The notes beneath the pieces are model-generated. The model was not told the DNA's origin. It made no database searches and saw nothing but the letters and a program-made list of their open reading frames with translations. Shown here one piece after another: positions 1 through 10,033 of a stretch of DNA of 64,000 nucleotides (within the stretch, counting starts at the first letter, position 1; each line of letters opens with the position of its first letter). Location of the stretch: the NCBI GenBank assembly GCA_965248605.1, contig CBDFJV010000007.1, positions 806,001-870,000 on the forward strand. Direction: 5' to 3'. This DNA is from CAUZJF01 sp965248605. GTDB lineage: Bacteria > Chloroflexota > Dehalococcoidia > Lucifugimonadales > CAUZJF01. Both the position numbers and the translations under genes were made by a program.

Positions 1-818
1 ATCTTGAGGCGGTCGAGGTACTCTCTTGGGATCTGGACGCGGCCCGCTCCGTCCACGACGTTGAACTCCTCCAGCACCTCGTCGCCCTCGTCAGTGCCAC
101 CCCGCTGGAAGTTGAGCTTCTTTCTGATCTCGGTTGACGTCTTGCCGTCGCGGATTAAGACGACCCTGCCCACTTTGTGGGCGATGTCGGGGTCGTGGGT
201 GACGATCATTATGGTGGTCGTAAGCTCGGAGTTGACGGAGTTGAATAGGTCAAGGATCTCGCCGGCTGTCGCGTTGTCGAGCTCCCCGGTGGGCTCGTCG
301 GCCAGCAGCAATGGAGGGTGATTGGCGAGCGCCACGGCGATGGCGACGCGCTGCTGCTCACCGCCCGAGAGCTTCTCGGGAGTGTGGCCCATTCGGTGGC
401 TCAACCCCACCATCTCGAGTAGCTCTTCCGATCTGGTCTTGCGTTGCTTCGTTGACAGGTTACTCAGCATCATCGGAAGCGAGACGTTTTCGAAAGCTGT
501 CAGATATGGGAACAGGTTCCTGCTGGTCTGCTGCCAGACGAATCCGACCTCGTGGCGACGGTACTCCTCGACCTCCCTGCCGCGCATTCGAAGCAGGTCT
601 TTGTCGCCTACCGACACCTTTCCCGCGGAGGGAGTGTCGTAGCCGGCAAGTATGTTCAGCAGCGTGGTCTTGCCGCTGCCGCTGGCTCCGACGATAGCGA
701 CGATCTCGCCCCTTTCGACGACTAGATCGAGTCCGCGAAGGGCGACGACTTCCAAGTCGGCGATCTTATATATCTTGAATAGGTCTTCGCATACTATGTA
801 TGCGTCTTGTCGTACCAT
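1..818 (-). CDS. ABC transporter ATP-binding protein (MacB/LolD type), 3' end outside window
   Basis: Read from the ATG at 816-818, this is the nucleotide-binding subunit that would drive the two FtsX-type permeases encoded just upstream. In order one sees Walker A GASGSGKTT (residues 44-52), a Q-loop in FVWQQTSRN, the signature LSGGEQQRVAIA, Walker B LLLADEPTG and the switch histidine in IVTHD. After the ATPase fold about 45 further residues end in GAGRVQIPREYLDRL, which resembles the strand-turn of AbrB/MazE swapped-hairpin domains. A GGGGAG ribosome site lies 5 nt before the ATG. The 23-nt gap to the permease gene and the shared strand indicate one operon. The stop codon lies beyond position 1, so the C terminus is missing. 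Confidence 0.93.
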   Translation of the reverse strand, partial: MVRQDAYIVCEDLFKIYKIADLEVVALRGLDLVVERGEIVAIVGASGSGKTTLLNILAGYDTPSAGKVSVGDKDLLRMRGREVEEYRRHEVGFVWQQTSRNLFPYLTAFENVSLPMMLSNLSTKQRKTRSEELLEMVGLSHRMGHTPEKLSGGEQQRVAIAVALANHPPLLLADEPTGELDNATAGEILDLFNSVNSELTTTIMIVTHDPDIAHKVGRVVLIRDGKTSTEIRKKLNFQRGGTDEGDEVLEEFNVVDGAGRVQIPREYLDRLK

Positions 819-841
819 GCCGTCTCCCCAGTTTCGTTAGA

Positions 842-3800
842 TCACATTTCCCCAAGGCGCATGATCCGTTGCAGCGATATCCGCTGCACCAACCATATCA
901 GCCCTAGGCTAATCACGGCGAATACCGCGATCATAGCGGCGTATGTTAACAGCAGGGCTCCCCAGTTGACGTCCAGAACGAACGGTGGAATCACTCTTCC
1001 TCCCCAATCGTCGTGTCCAAGGAACGGCATGATGGTCGAGCCCAGTCTACCGCCCATCCAGGTGCCCAAGGCCATACCCACGGCGATCACGAGAGTCTGC
1101 TCGAGCCACACCATCGTCACGAGCTGCCTCAGGGAGAATCCGACTGTCCTCAGCAAGGCGAACTGGAGCTCCCGGTTGCGGAACGAGACGTAGGCGTGGA
1201 CCAGGAATCCAAGGCAGCTCAGTATTAGGACTGCTGAGAAGGCGATGAAGAGGAGGGCCCGCCAGCCCGCGCTCACCAGGGGGTCGACCTGTGAGGCGGC
1301 GAGCTGTCCGGCCCGATCGTTGACCGCGTTGACAGAGAAGCCGGTCACTTGGCCGAGCCCCTGCAGCAACTCCCGCCGTTCGGACTCGTCAGTAACGTCG
1401 GTGGAAATCCATACTCCATTCGGCTGAAGCTCCCGGTTCAACGTCCCCAGGTTCGCGTACCTTGTCAACGACGTCAGGTCGGCCACGAGATACTTGTGGT
1501 TGTTGAGGGTCATGGTGGGGAACATTTCGACGATGCTCTCGAGTCGTACCGGGACCTGCAACCCCGAGACCGTGACGTCGAACTCCTCGCCCTCGAAGTG
1601 GCCCGAAACCTCCGCAAACGATCGGCTTGCCAAGACGGGTAGACGCGGCCATTCCTGACCGTGAGAAATGCCGTGCCCGACAAGGGAACTGCCACGCGAC
1701 CAGGTAAATGCGACCGAGCTGCCTCCGTTCTTAGTGACGTCAGACGAACGCAAGATGTCGGACTTCGAGTCGACGTTCGACCTGATCACGGCCCAGTCTT
1801 CAACGTTGTCGAAGGACTCGATGATTTCGGGCGGGCCGTCTCGTACCACAGCCACGATGTCGTCGAGGATCACAGTGCCCGGCCTGATCCCGCCCACACC
1901 CCGACGCTCGTGCACCATCAACGACGTGAGCCTTAGCGGGAGTTCTCCCTCCGGAACGGCCGCCTGCAGACGTATCCAGCCGTCTTCCAGCCCTTCCAGC
2001 CTACCGAGGCGAAGCGTCGTAAACTGGCCAAGCTCATCTGCTACTCGAGCCGTAATCTCGAGAGTCGGTCGTTCCCGGTCTGGCTTGAGGTTGACAGCGA
2101 TCCAGCCGGCATCGGCGGGCAGCTCGATGCCGGCCGGCGCGTCGTCGAGTTTCAGCGACTTGAGCAGTGCATCCATCGGCTCGTCCGCGAAGTCGTCGCG
2201 GAACCAGGCGACCTCACTAAAGGAGTCGCCATCGACTGCCAGCATCGTGTAGTTCTGTGCGACCGACCTGGTCAAGTCGTGGCCGCTAAGCTGCAGCACT
2301 GGGCTCGCCCGACGCACTCCCGGGACCTCCTCGTAGGCCTCGGAGGGGATGGGACCCTCGTCTCTGCCAGCCGCGCGTACTCCGTCGAGCCGGATGTCGC
2401 TGCCCGTCGAGTACAGGACTCTCTGGGTGAAGCTAAGCTCGAGGGTCGCGCCGAAGCTCGATGCGAATATCCCGAGCCCAGCGGTCAGGATCAACAGCAA
2501 CGAAAGTCGTGCGTAGTGGGTCGGGTTTCGCGCCATCTGCCAGACGCCCATTACGAGTCCGATTGGCAGGACCCTCGACGCCAGGCGACTGGTCAGGTTC
2601 ATGGCCAGCGGGAAGAGACGGAGAAGCACCATCGCCGACGCTACGAGTATCAGCCCGGGAAGCGCCAGCAGTAGCTGGTCGGCCGTAACCTCGCCGAAGA
2701 CACTGACGGCCAGGAGCGAACCCTGTTCCGTCAGCTGACGGAACAGGAAGATGCTGACCAGCAACAGCAATACGTCGAAGTAGTATCGCTGAAACAGGGG
2801 CTGCGTGACAGGGCGAGCGGACTCCTGGCGATGACGCGTAACCCCGATGCGCGACGCTCTGATGGCCGGGAATATGAGCGCGACGAAGCTCAGCAGGCCG
2901 CCGACGCCGCTCATCAGGTAGGCAGCGCCAGATATGCCTGCCGTTAGCCTACCCCCCTCCGTAAGGCCGGAGAACGCTGGGGTATAACCAAGGACCGTAA
3001 TAGTAGTCGACGCCAGGATAGGACCCACTATGACCGCTAGGGCCGATATTGTTGCTCCTTCCAGCACGAAGACGGTGAGAATTTGGGCGGACGTCGCGCC
3101 CCTACTCCTGAGGAGTGCGATCTCGCTCCGTCTGTCTTCGACGATAAGAGACGACAGCGTCGCAACGTAGTAGAGAATAACGATGGCAATGACTATGAGT
3201 ACCACGAACATCGGGAGCTTGCTGAAGAAGAGACGCCGGTCGAACTCCTCCAGGGCGCGGTCTAGTTCAGTCGTCTGGCGGTAACTCGCCATTGCCGCCG
3301 CGAGGTTCCTATCCACGGCGTCGATGGCAGCCAGCGTCGACACGGAATTGGGGGCGTTCACACGTCCCGAATCGACCATCAGCAGCCACGCATAGATCCC
3401 GTCCATCTTTCGGAACATGCTCCCAAAGTCGTCTAGGAAGGTCTCCTGGGATATGTGGAACGGTATGGTGCGGAACGAAGCACCCGTGGCTGCCGCCAAC
3501 ACAGTGTTTTCCAGATGCCAGAACTCGGCTGTGGGGTCGTCCCGGCTAAAGAGCCCGCTTATCCGGACAGCAACCTGAGGGGTCACATCCTCCCAAGGTG
3601 GGACGGCGACGAGCACGTCTCCTACTCCGACGTCAAAAAGCGCCGCAGCCTCTTCCGGGACCATTGCCTCTAACATCGTCGCCTGGCCGGGCGCGTTTAT
3701 CCGTCCGACGGCCGGAGGCTTGCCTCCTGGGAGAACGGTGATGTGCTGGTCCAGACGTGGGGCAAACGCGAAGTAGGCCCGCGCATTGTCGTCGCCGGCG

Positions 3801-4171
3801 AGGTGCTCTTCGCCGGGCTTAGACAAAAAGAACGTAGGAGATTTGCCTACCAGGAAGCGGTCGGTAGTGAGCCAGCCGAGCCGAGCGTCGACCTCGGCAT
3901 TGATCAGAGCCGAAACTCTGTCGAACTCGAAGCGAGTGGCCGGACCACGTTGTCCTTGGACCAGGATATCCAGTTCGGCAGCTGTGTTCCGGGCAAGGGT
4001 GTTGCGAAGGGCCAGCTCTCTAAGGGCGTCGAAATAGACCACCGTTCCGGCCATTATGGCCGACGCGAGAAGCACCCCAAGCACGACGGACACAAGGAGT
4101 TTCCAGTGGGAGAGTCCCCGCCTCACCACCATCTGCCAGGCGGAGACTATTCTGTCGACGTAGCTCAGCAT
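842..4171 (-). CDS. FtsX-like ABC transporter permease, 1109 aa
   Basis: A very large membrane permease of the MacB/FtsX (type VII ABC) class. One N-terminal membrane segment (about residues 25-47) is followed by an extracytoplasmic domain, a first FtsX core (about 315-440, three hydrophobic segments with the cytoplasmic SLIVEDRRSEIALLRSRG coupling helix), further membrane segments around 470-570, a second long extracytoplasmic domain, and a C-terminal FtsX core (about 970-1100, with FRNRELQFALLRTVG). The duplicated FtsX core makes it the length of two ordinary FtsX subunits. It lies between a second giant permease and the ATPase on the same strand, so the three probably form one exporter or lipoprotein/peptide-extracting machine. 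Substrate unknown. Confidence 0.9.
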   Translation of the reverse strand: MLSYVDRIVSAWQMVVRRGLSHWKLLVSVVLGVLLASAIMAGTVVYFDALRELALRNTLARNTAAELDILVQGQRGPATRFEFDRVSALINAEVDARLGWLTTDRFLVGKSPTFFLSKPGEEHLAGDDNARAYFAFAPRLDQHITVLPGGKPPAVGRINAPGQATMLEAMVPEEAAALFDVGVGDVLVAVPPWEDVTPQVAVRISGLFSRDDPTAEFWHLENTVLAAATGASFRTIPFHISQETFLDDFGSMFRKMDGIYAWLLMVDSGRVNAPNSVSTLAAIDAVDRNLAAAMASYRQTTELDRALEEFDRRLFFSKLPMFVVLIVIAIVILYYVATLSSLIVEDRRSEIALLRSRGATSAQILTVFVLEGATISALAVIVGPILASTTITVLGYTPAFSGLTEGGRLTAGISGAAYLMSGVGGLLSFVALIFPAIRASRIGVTRHRQESARPVTQPLFQRYYFDVLLLLVSIFLFRQLTEQGSLLAVSVFGEVTADQLLLALPGLILVASAMVLLRLFPLAMNLTSRLASRVLPIGLVMGVWQMARNPTHYARLSLLLILTAGLGIFASSFGATLELSFTQRVLYSTGSDIRLDGVRAAGRDEGPIPSEAYEEVPGVRRASPVLQLSGHDLTRSVAQNYTMLAVDGDSFSEVAWFRDDFADEPMDALLKSLKLDDAPAGIELPADAGWIAVNLKPDRERPTLEITARVADELGQFTTLRLGRLEGLEDGWIRLQAAVPEGELPLRLTSLMVHERRGVGGIRPGTVILDDIVAVVRDGPPEIIESFDNVEDWAVIRSNVDSKSDILRSSDVTKNGGSSVAFTWSRGSSLVGHGISHGQEWPRLPVLASRSFAEVSGHFEGEEFDVTVSGLQVPVRLESIVEMFPTMTLNNHKYLVADLTSLTRYANLGTLNRELQPNGVWISTDVTDESERRELLQGLGQVTGFSVNAVNDRAGQLAASQVDPLVSAGWRALLFIAFSAVLILSCLGFLVHAYVSFRNRELQFALLRTVGFSLRQLVTMVWLEQTLVIAVGMALGTWMGGRLGSTIMPFLGHDDWGGRVIPPFVLDVNWGALLLTYAAMIAVFAVISLGLIWLVQRISLQRIMRLGEM

Positions 4172-4274
4172 CGCTGGGTAATCGCCTCGCCTTTCGGCCC
4201 TCGATTCGGCTTCGTGCCGTACGATTCGATTCTAGTCATTTGTCCTCGCGATGCGCCCTGAAGTCGTCTGCCTC

Positions 4275-7200
4275 TTACGTCTCCCCCAGCCGCTGTACAG
4301 CCGACAGGTCGAGCCGGCCAACATTGCGGTTTAATATTAGCAATGAGCCGACGAACACGACAATCAGGGCCGCGTACGTCGGCAACATCAAGCTCCAGTC
4401 CATCTGCAAAACGAACGGCGGCACCACCGGGTCTCCGGTCTCGGTAATCGCCAGGGGGGTTACCGTGAGGCGGCTCATCTGGAGCCCGGCCCAGGTCCCC
4501 AGCCCCAGGCCGACGGCCACGATCGCCAGGTGTTCGAACCCGAGTAGTCCGACCATCTGGAGCCGGGAAAGGCCTAACGACCTGAGGAATCCAATCTCTC
4601 CCCGGCTTCGTCTCGAAACGAGCAGTAGGTAAGTGACGTAGCCGAACCCGCCGGAGAGCAGGACTACGGCCAGCGAAACGCTCGCTGCCCCTGTCCACCC
4701 GGCCGAGGCAAGGGGGTTCATGGCCAGCGACGCGAGCCTTGCAGTGCCGTCCTCTGCCCTGAATAGGCCTGGCTTGAAGTCGTCGAGTATCCCGTCGGCA
4801 CCGAGGCTCGGATCGCTCCGTCGGATGTAGAGCTCGTTGGGCGCGACTCTCGATGGCTCCCCGAAAAGGTTCAGATAGCTTATTAAGATGTCCATGTCTG
4901 CAAGTATGAAAGCCCCCTGCAAAGTGGGGAACCCGTCGACTGTGCCCCGGACAACGATGGGCGTCAGCCTGCCAGCGATTGAGGCGATGGCGACGTCGCC
5001 TACACCCAGAGCGGCAGAGGCCCCTAGCGCCGAGCTTATTATCACCGGCAACGGCCCTCCGCCAAGGCTCAGGTAGAAGCCTCGTACCGTTCGATTCCGA
5101 CCGTGCCCGAACCAGAGCACACCGGCGCTGTCGCCGTCGTGGGCGTCCAACGTCTGGGCTTCTATGAAGTTCGATACGTATGACGACTCGGCGTCGGACT
5201 CGTCGTTTGTCTCTAATGCGGATGTTACGATCGGCGTCCAGACGATTTCGTCCTCGAACCCCTCGATTACGTACTCGTCGTAGCCAGGAACACCGGTAAC
5301 GTGGATGTGGTCCAACAGGATGGCTCCACGCTCCTGGTCGCTGCTCGCACTAAAGCCGCTTACGATCCGTCCCGCTCCCGCCGCCCCATAAACGCCGGTA
5401 CTCGCGGCCGTGGCGAGGGCGAGCGAACGGGAGCCGGGCTCGTGGACCTGGACGGACGCGAGGTACAACGGAGGCTCGAGGCCCTTAGGAATCTCGGCCT
5501 GAGCAAGGCTCCATACAGCCTCGCCGGGCTTACCCGTTTGGCCGAGAGAAACGGTCTTCATCGCACCGGTGCTGTCTTCCAGAACCATCCAGAGGTATAG
5601 GTTCGGGTAAGGGGCGGCGGGCTTTATCCAAGCTCCGATGCTCTCCGCGCCAGCGGGTATTTCGATACGCTCGGCTTCGGAGATCGGCAGCAATGCGGCC
5701 ATCGCCTCGAACAGCGAGAAGGTCGAGAAGTCGTCACGGAACCACGAAACCTCCGGGAACGACTTCGACTCGACTCCCAGGACCTGTAGGTTCTGCGGTC
5801 CCACGCTGCCGTTTGTACGGTACGCTAGGGCCGCCTCCGCGACATCGGGGGAGGCGATCTGAGTTTCCTTGAACTCCTGGAGGCTCACGGGGTTCGGGAG
5901 AAATCTCGGCGCGTTGCTGACGCGCACGTGCGAAGGAAGGTCGTAGAGGATGCGCTCCCTCTGGCTCGTCTCCAGGGTCCCGCCGACGGTCGTCGTTACG
6001 ATCCCGAGTCCGGTCGCTAGCACGATTAGCAGCATGAGCCAGGTGTACTGCAATGGGTTTCTGGCCATCCGGACGAGGCTTATCGACAGCCATATCGGGG
6101 TGGCGCGAGCCAAGAGCCCGAACAGAAGAAAGGCGATCTGGCCAGGGACGATGGCCAGCAGCCCCACCATAGGGGCGAACGCCAGAGCACCCGGTTCCAA
6201 GGGCTCCAAATTGAGGAATGCCAGAATGAGGACCGCCTCGACGGGGAGACCAATCAGCCGGCGTAGAAGACCGTCGCTCTGATTGATCCACCAATAGGCG
6301 GCTCCGACCCCCAGCGCCAGGACGGTCAGACCTAGGTCCTGCGTCTCGCGGTTTCCCCTGAAGACATCCCAAGCGGTTGTCGAGGTCAGACCGAACACCG
6401 ATATCGCGGCTACGAGGTGAAGGAGCCCAGCAGATTCGCCGGCGAGAAACCGGACCAGGAGCGGAAAGAAGCGAATGAAGACCAGAGCGACAACCAGCAA
6501 AAAAAGCACGGGGGCCAACAGAAGCGTTTCGTTGACCTCCACCTCCTTGAAGAGGCCCCCTGAAATCAACTGTCCCCTGGAGTCGAGCTCCCAGAATATG
6601 AGTCCGCCGAGGACGAGCAGACCGATATCGATGTAGTAACGGTGGAAGAAAGGCACTCGGGGAGGGCGTGACGTTCGAAGCTTGAAAACGAGCAGCCCGA
6701 CACGAGCGCCCAGGGCGCCAGGTACGACGTACACGGCCAGGCACAGGATCGCGACTAACGTCGCTGCCGCGAAGGACTCCGTGGTCAACTTGGCCGGGAG
6801 GAGTCCTCCACCGGTTATGTCGTCGAAGGGCGGCAGCTTGCCGGCTGCCGCGACGGCTCCGACAGCGATGAAGGGGGCAAGGGCCGCGGCCACGATCACC
6901 ATCGCTACACCCTCGAGCGAATAAAGCCTGAGTAGTCGCCAAACGCCGATTCCGCGCGTTCTGAGGAGCGATGCGTCGCCCTGTCTGCCTTGCTCCAGGT
7001 ACGAGACCATCATCGCGAGGAAGAAGAGGAGGGTGGTCATCATGATAGCCAGAAGCAGCAGGAGAGGAACGGTCGAAAAGAACCTTCGTCGCTGCAGGTC
7101 CTGGATCAGCCCTCGGAGGTTTGAAGTCGCCACCGAGGCGCCCGGCAGCGCGCCGAGTACCTCAGCCTCGAATCCGTCGATACGCTCCAACGCCTCGGAG

Positions 7201-8078
7201 GAAGACATCTCTTTGAAAGGGGCTTTGTCGATTTCTATGAACCAGATGGGATTGACGAACGCGGTCGGGTACGCTTTGCCCACCACATCGAACATCACCT
7301 TCTCGGTGATGAACAGCGGTATGGGCGGCTCTGGGATGCTGGAAATGCGTACTCCTCGCGGCGGGGGCTGGGACTCCGGATCGTAATTTGACGGGTCGGC
7401 AAAGAGGGTCGCATCCAGCCAGTACTCCGAATCAGGATCGTCCGGCTCCAGGATTCCTACGATGCGAGCCGAAAGCCTCGTGTCCGTATCCGTGTCTATC
7501 GCCAGGGTGAGGATGTCGTTTAGCTTGATTCTGCACGCGCCATCGCAGAACAGCGCCTCCGTTGCGGGTATTGCGACGACCGCTTCGACGACAACTCCAT
7601 CGGGGCCGGTCTGCACATCGTCTCCGGCCATCTCGCCTTCCACGAACCTCGAACGGCCATCTAGGTTGGACAGCGACTGGAAGTGGCCACGGGAGACAAG
7701 ATATCCGGTCTCGCGGGGCGCGCCGAGAGGCGCGTCTGGGAAGCCCACGAGGTGCGTTGCGGTTCGCACGTATCTGTTGCTGCCGACGAGGGCCTCGGGG
7801 ACGTGACCATCCAGCGCCTGTGCGACCACTTGCTCGGCCCCTTCGATGGCTGTCTCACTTATCGCGAGACCTGACCCCACGACGTTGAAGTCCAGACTGC
7901 CCTCAGAGATTTCGTCCAGCCTGGTACGGAACGCCTCTTGTTCAAGGGCTTCCAGGTATACAGGGGTAGCGGCCGCCAGAGTCGTAGCGACTACCATGCC
8001 CGCGAAGACGCTCGCGAGCAGCCTCCAATTGTCAGCGAGGCGCTTTCGGACCAACCGAGAAACAGACAGTGGGTGCAT
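4275..8078 (-). CDS. FtsX-like ABC transporter permease, 1267 aa
   Basis: First gene of the exporter operon and a distant paralogue of the next gene. It has an N-terminal membrane segment (about 20-42), an extracytoplasmic domain to about residue 335, an FtsX core with SYLEQGRQGDASLLRTRG as coupling helix (about 365-382), a run of extra hydrophobic helices around 480-680, a second large outside domain, and a C-terminal FtsX core with SRRSRGEIGFLRSLG. The insertion of extra helices explains its length compared with the usual 400-850 residues. Start chosen at the ATG giving MHPLSVSRLVRKRL, directly before the first membrane helix. The gap to the following permease is about 100 nt. With two permeases of different sequence the transporter is probably a heterodimer. 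Substrate unknown. Confidence 0.9.
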   Translation of the reverse strand: MHPLSVSRLVRKRLADNWRLLASVFAGMVVATTLAAATPVYLEALEQEAFRTRLDEISEGSLDFNVVGSGLAISETAIEGAEQVVAQALDGHVPEALVGSNRYVRTATHLVGFPDAPLGAPRETGYLVSRGHFQSLSNLDGRSRFVEGEMAGDDVQTGPDGVVVEAVVAIPATEALFCDGACRIKLNDILTLAIDTDTDTRLSARIVGILEPDDPDSEYWLDATLFADPSNYDPESQPPPRGVRISSIPEPPIPLFITEKVMFDVVGKAYPTAFVNPIWFIEIDKAPFKEMSSSEALERIDGFEAEVLGALPGASVATSNLRGLIQDLQRRRFFSTVPLLLLLAIMMTTLLFFLAMMVSYLEQGRQGDASLLRTRGIGVWRLLRLYSLEGVAMVIVAAALAPFIAVGAVAAAGKLPPFDDITGGGLLPAKLTTESFAAATLVAILCLAVYVVPGALGARVGLLVFKLRTSRPPRVPFFHRYYIDIGLLVLGGLIFWELDSRGQLISGGLFKEVEVNETLLLAPVLFLLVVALVFIRFFPLLVRFLAGESAGLLHLVAAISVFGLTSTTAWDVFRGNRETQDLGLTVLALGVGAAYWWINQSDGLLRRLIGLPVEAVLILAFLNLEPLEPGALAFAPMVGLLAIVPGQIAFLLFGLLARATPIWLSISLVRMARNPLQYTWLMLLIVLATGLGIVTTTVGGTLETSQRERILYDLPSHVRVSNAPRFLPNPVSLQEFKETQIASPDVAEAALAYRTNGSVGPQNLQVLGVESKSFPEVSWFRDDFSTFSLFEAMAALLPISEAERIEIPAGAESIGAWIKPAAPYPNLYLWMVLEDSTGAMKTVSLGQTGKPGEAVWSLAQAEIPKGLEPPLYLASVQVHEPGSRSLALATAASTGVYGAAGAGRIVSGFSASSDQERGAILLDHIHVTGVPGYDEYVIEGFEDEIVWTPIVTSALETNDESDAESSYVSNFIEAQTLDAHDGDSAGVLWFGHGRNRTVRGFYLSLGGGPLPVIISSALGASAALGVGDVAIASIAGRLTPIVVRGTVDGFPTLQGAFILADMDILISYLNLFGEPSRVAPNELYIRRSDPSLGADGILDDFKPGLFRAEDGTARLASLAMNPLASAGWTGAASVSLAVVLLSGGFGYVTYLLLVSRRSRGEIGFLRSLGLSRLQMVGLLGFEHLAIVAVGLGLGTWAGLQMSRLTVTPLAITETGDPVVPPFVLQMDWSLMLPTYAALIVVFVGSLLILNRNVGRLDLSAVQRLGET

Positions 8079-8212
8079 ATTACAGATGGCCGCCGCGGGG
8101 CGGACCGACGGAATGCGACTACAACTACGGATTTAGTCTACCACCGGCCGCCCCCAGCTGGCGGCTGATGGCAAGTGTCGATACTCAAGAAACGCACCAC
8201 GGGAGCATCCGG

Positions 8213-9742
8213 TTACCAGTCGGTCGCGGCCTCTCCCGATGCAATGAGACTGGCAACCTCGATTCGTATGTGGCGCTGGACCGCGGCGATGAACTGGTCC
8301 GTGGTAGGCCCTACAACCCTGGTTTCCACTCCGTAGTCGCCGTACCCGAGCGCGACGTTGTCGGCGACGTGTTTCTCCGGGTCGTTGAAGTAGTAAGGCT
8401 CCGTACGGCGCAGGACGTCGGGCATGTCTTCGCCATCCCTGCCGTAGATAGCCGGATTGGCGACTACGACGAGGGGTTTGGCGTCTGATAGGTCCGCCTG
8501 TCGAGAGGGAACCCTGGCGTCGCCCATCTGTACCGTTTCCTTGAGCTGGGGAGCCCAATGCGCCACCTTGTATGTTGGGCCAGGGCTCACCCATTCTTGC
8601 AGCTGTCGCCGCACAAGCACTGCGTGGTACCACCTTTTTAGCGCCGGCACGTGCCCCGACGGCATCGAGCCGTCTTGCTCGTACTTAGACTCGTCGCCTT
8701 GCGCCCTGACGTCGTTGAAGACCAGGAACCAGTTGACATAGTCGCGGAGCGCTCGTGAGAACTTGCTGACGCCTTCGGTACGATTAGGACTGCTGACGTC
8801 GACGATAACGACATGTGGGGTGTCGGCTTCTAGCTCCTTGACGAACTCGGGCGGGAACCCCGATATGATCTGTCTCTCCAGGTAGTGGGGGACGGTGAGC
8901 CGCATGGAGTGGTGGGACGGGACCCGGTAGTATCGGACGGCAAAGCCGTTCTCCAGATACTCTTCGAGCGGTTCGACGACCCAATGGCGGCCGTACCTGT
9001 AGTTCCCGACGACAACAATGGGCCGGTCGGTCTGGGCGCGAAACCGACGGAGGAATTGCAGGAAAACGACGGCCTCGTATGCAGTCCTCTTGACCTCCAG
9101 CAGCTCTCGCTCGGTAAGCTCGTAAGTCGGCTCTTCCGGCGAAGGAAGCTCTTTCAGCTCGGAAAACAGGCGGTACATCTCGTCGAGGGACTCCGGAGCC
9201 GTCAGGTTGTTCTGCTCGCTGACGAACCGCTTGAACTCGAGGTCGCGCTGGACCGGGTCGTTCCAGTCGAACGCGGCGCTCAGCGTTCGGTCTCTCAAGT
9301 GATCGAGCTTTACGAGAGCGGCGTCGAAGTCTTCGGCCTTCGCCAGATAGTCCGTCAGCAAAGGGGTCAGCGTCACCCCGTCGAAATTCTGAGTGTTTAC
9401 CCGGGCCATCCAGTCCGCCAGCGCGTTGAGCCGGCGCCCGACTTCATCGGAGGGAGAGTGCCGTAGGAATTTGGCCGTCGCGTCTACCCCGGACCCTAGC
9501 CAGAAACGAGCCCGGTTGACGCTTTCGAAGAGCCGGTCTTGCAGCTCGGTGAGTTCGATGATTGCGTCCACCAGCGCCTGCGCGTCCGGAGACTCGAATA
9601 CCCAGGCGAACCGGTCCGCGACGTCGGCTTCGTCGAGCTGAATCCCACTACCGGAAGTACGCAGGTACTCCGCGAGGCGAGCTTCTGGCGACTGCAGGTC
9701 GAGGCTGTCGGGCTGTCGTACACTGTCCCTGGTACTTGACAC
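8213..9742 (-). CDS. Hypothetical protein, 509 aa, no recognised family
   Basis: A long soluble protein with no signal peptide or membrane segment, and I do not recognise a family. The first 230 residues are acidic and helical. The central part has an alternating strand/helix pattern, beginning RPIVVVGNYRYGRHWVVEPL (about 245-265) and continuing to TPHVVIVDVSSPNRTEG (about 310-326), which looks like a Rossmann-like alpha/beta core with an acidic residue after a hydrophobic strand. A second such strand, KPLVVVANPAIYGRDGEDMP, lies near residue 430. Its codon use and strand match its neighbours. About 290 nt of sequence with no recognisable gene separates it from the DUF3179 gene, so it may be the second gene of that transcript. 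No function is proposed. Confidence 0.75.
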   Translation of the reverse strand: MSSTRDSVRQPDSLDLQSPEARLAEYLRTSGSGIQLDEADVADRFAWVFESPDAQALVDAIIELTELQDRLFESVNRARFWLGSGVDATAKFLRHSPSDEVGRRLNALADWMARVNTQNFDGVTLTPLLTDYLAKAEDFDAALVKLDHLRDRTLSAAFDWNDPVQRDLEFKRFVSEQNNLTAPESLDEMYRLFSELKELPSPEEPTYELTERELLEVKRTAYEAVVFLQFLRRFRAQTDRPIVVVGNYRYGRHWVVEPLEEYLENGFAVRYYRVPSHHSMRLTVPHYLERQIISGFPPEFVKELEADTPHVVIVDVSSPNRTEGVSKFSRALRDYVNWFLVFNDVRAQGDESKYEQDGSMPSGHVPALKRWYHAVLVRRQLQEWVSPGPTYKVAHWAPQLKETVQMGDARVPSRQADLSDAKPLVVVANPAIYGRDGEDMPDVLRRTEPYYFNDPEKHVADNVALGYGDYGVETRVVGPTTDQFIAAVQRHIRIEVASLIASGEAATDW

Positions 9743-10033
9743 GGGAGCTCCTTGCGGACTGTCCAGGCGGTCGGTCAGAGGTATCGGCGACTATCGGATA
9801 GGAAGACGAAGCAGGCCGTAGGAGAGATCGACGCAGAGTTTATCAGCGCGAACTCGGGAGGACAACGTGCCGCTCGTCGTCGAATAGCCGGACGGGCCAA
9901 GATCGGAGCTTGTACGGTTTCCGGACTCAGGCCTGCGGTCGAGGAACGCGTCCCCGATCTAGGGAGAAGGGCTGGTGCGCCCAGCGTGTTTCAGATAGGA
10001 AGGTCTGAATCCCGGTAGTCCGACCAAGAGCCC

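Noticed and set aside
5734..6942. 402-codon open frame antisense-shifted within the FtsX permease
   Set aside because: Arg/Gly/Pro-rich shadow of the permease gene on the same strand, without ribosome site.
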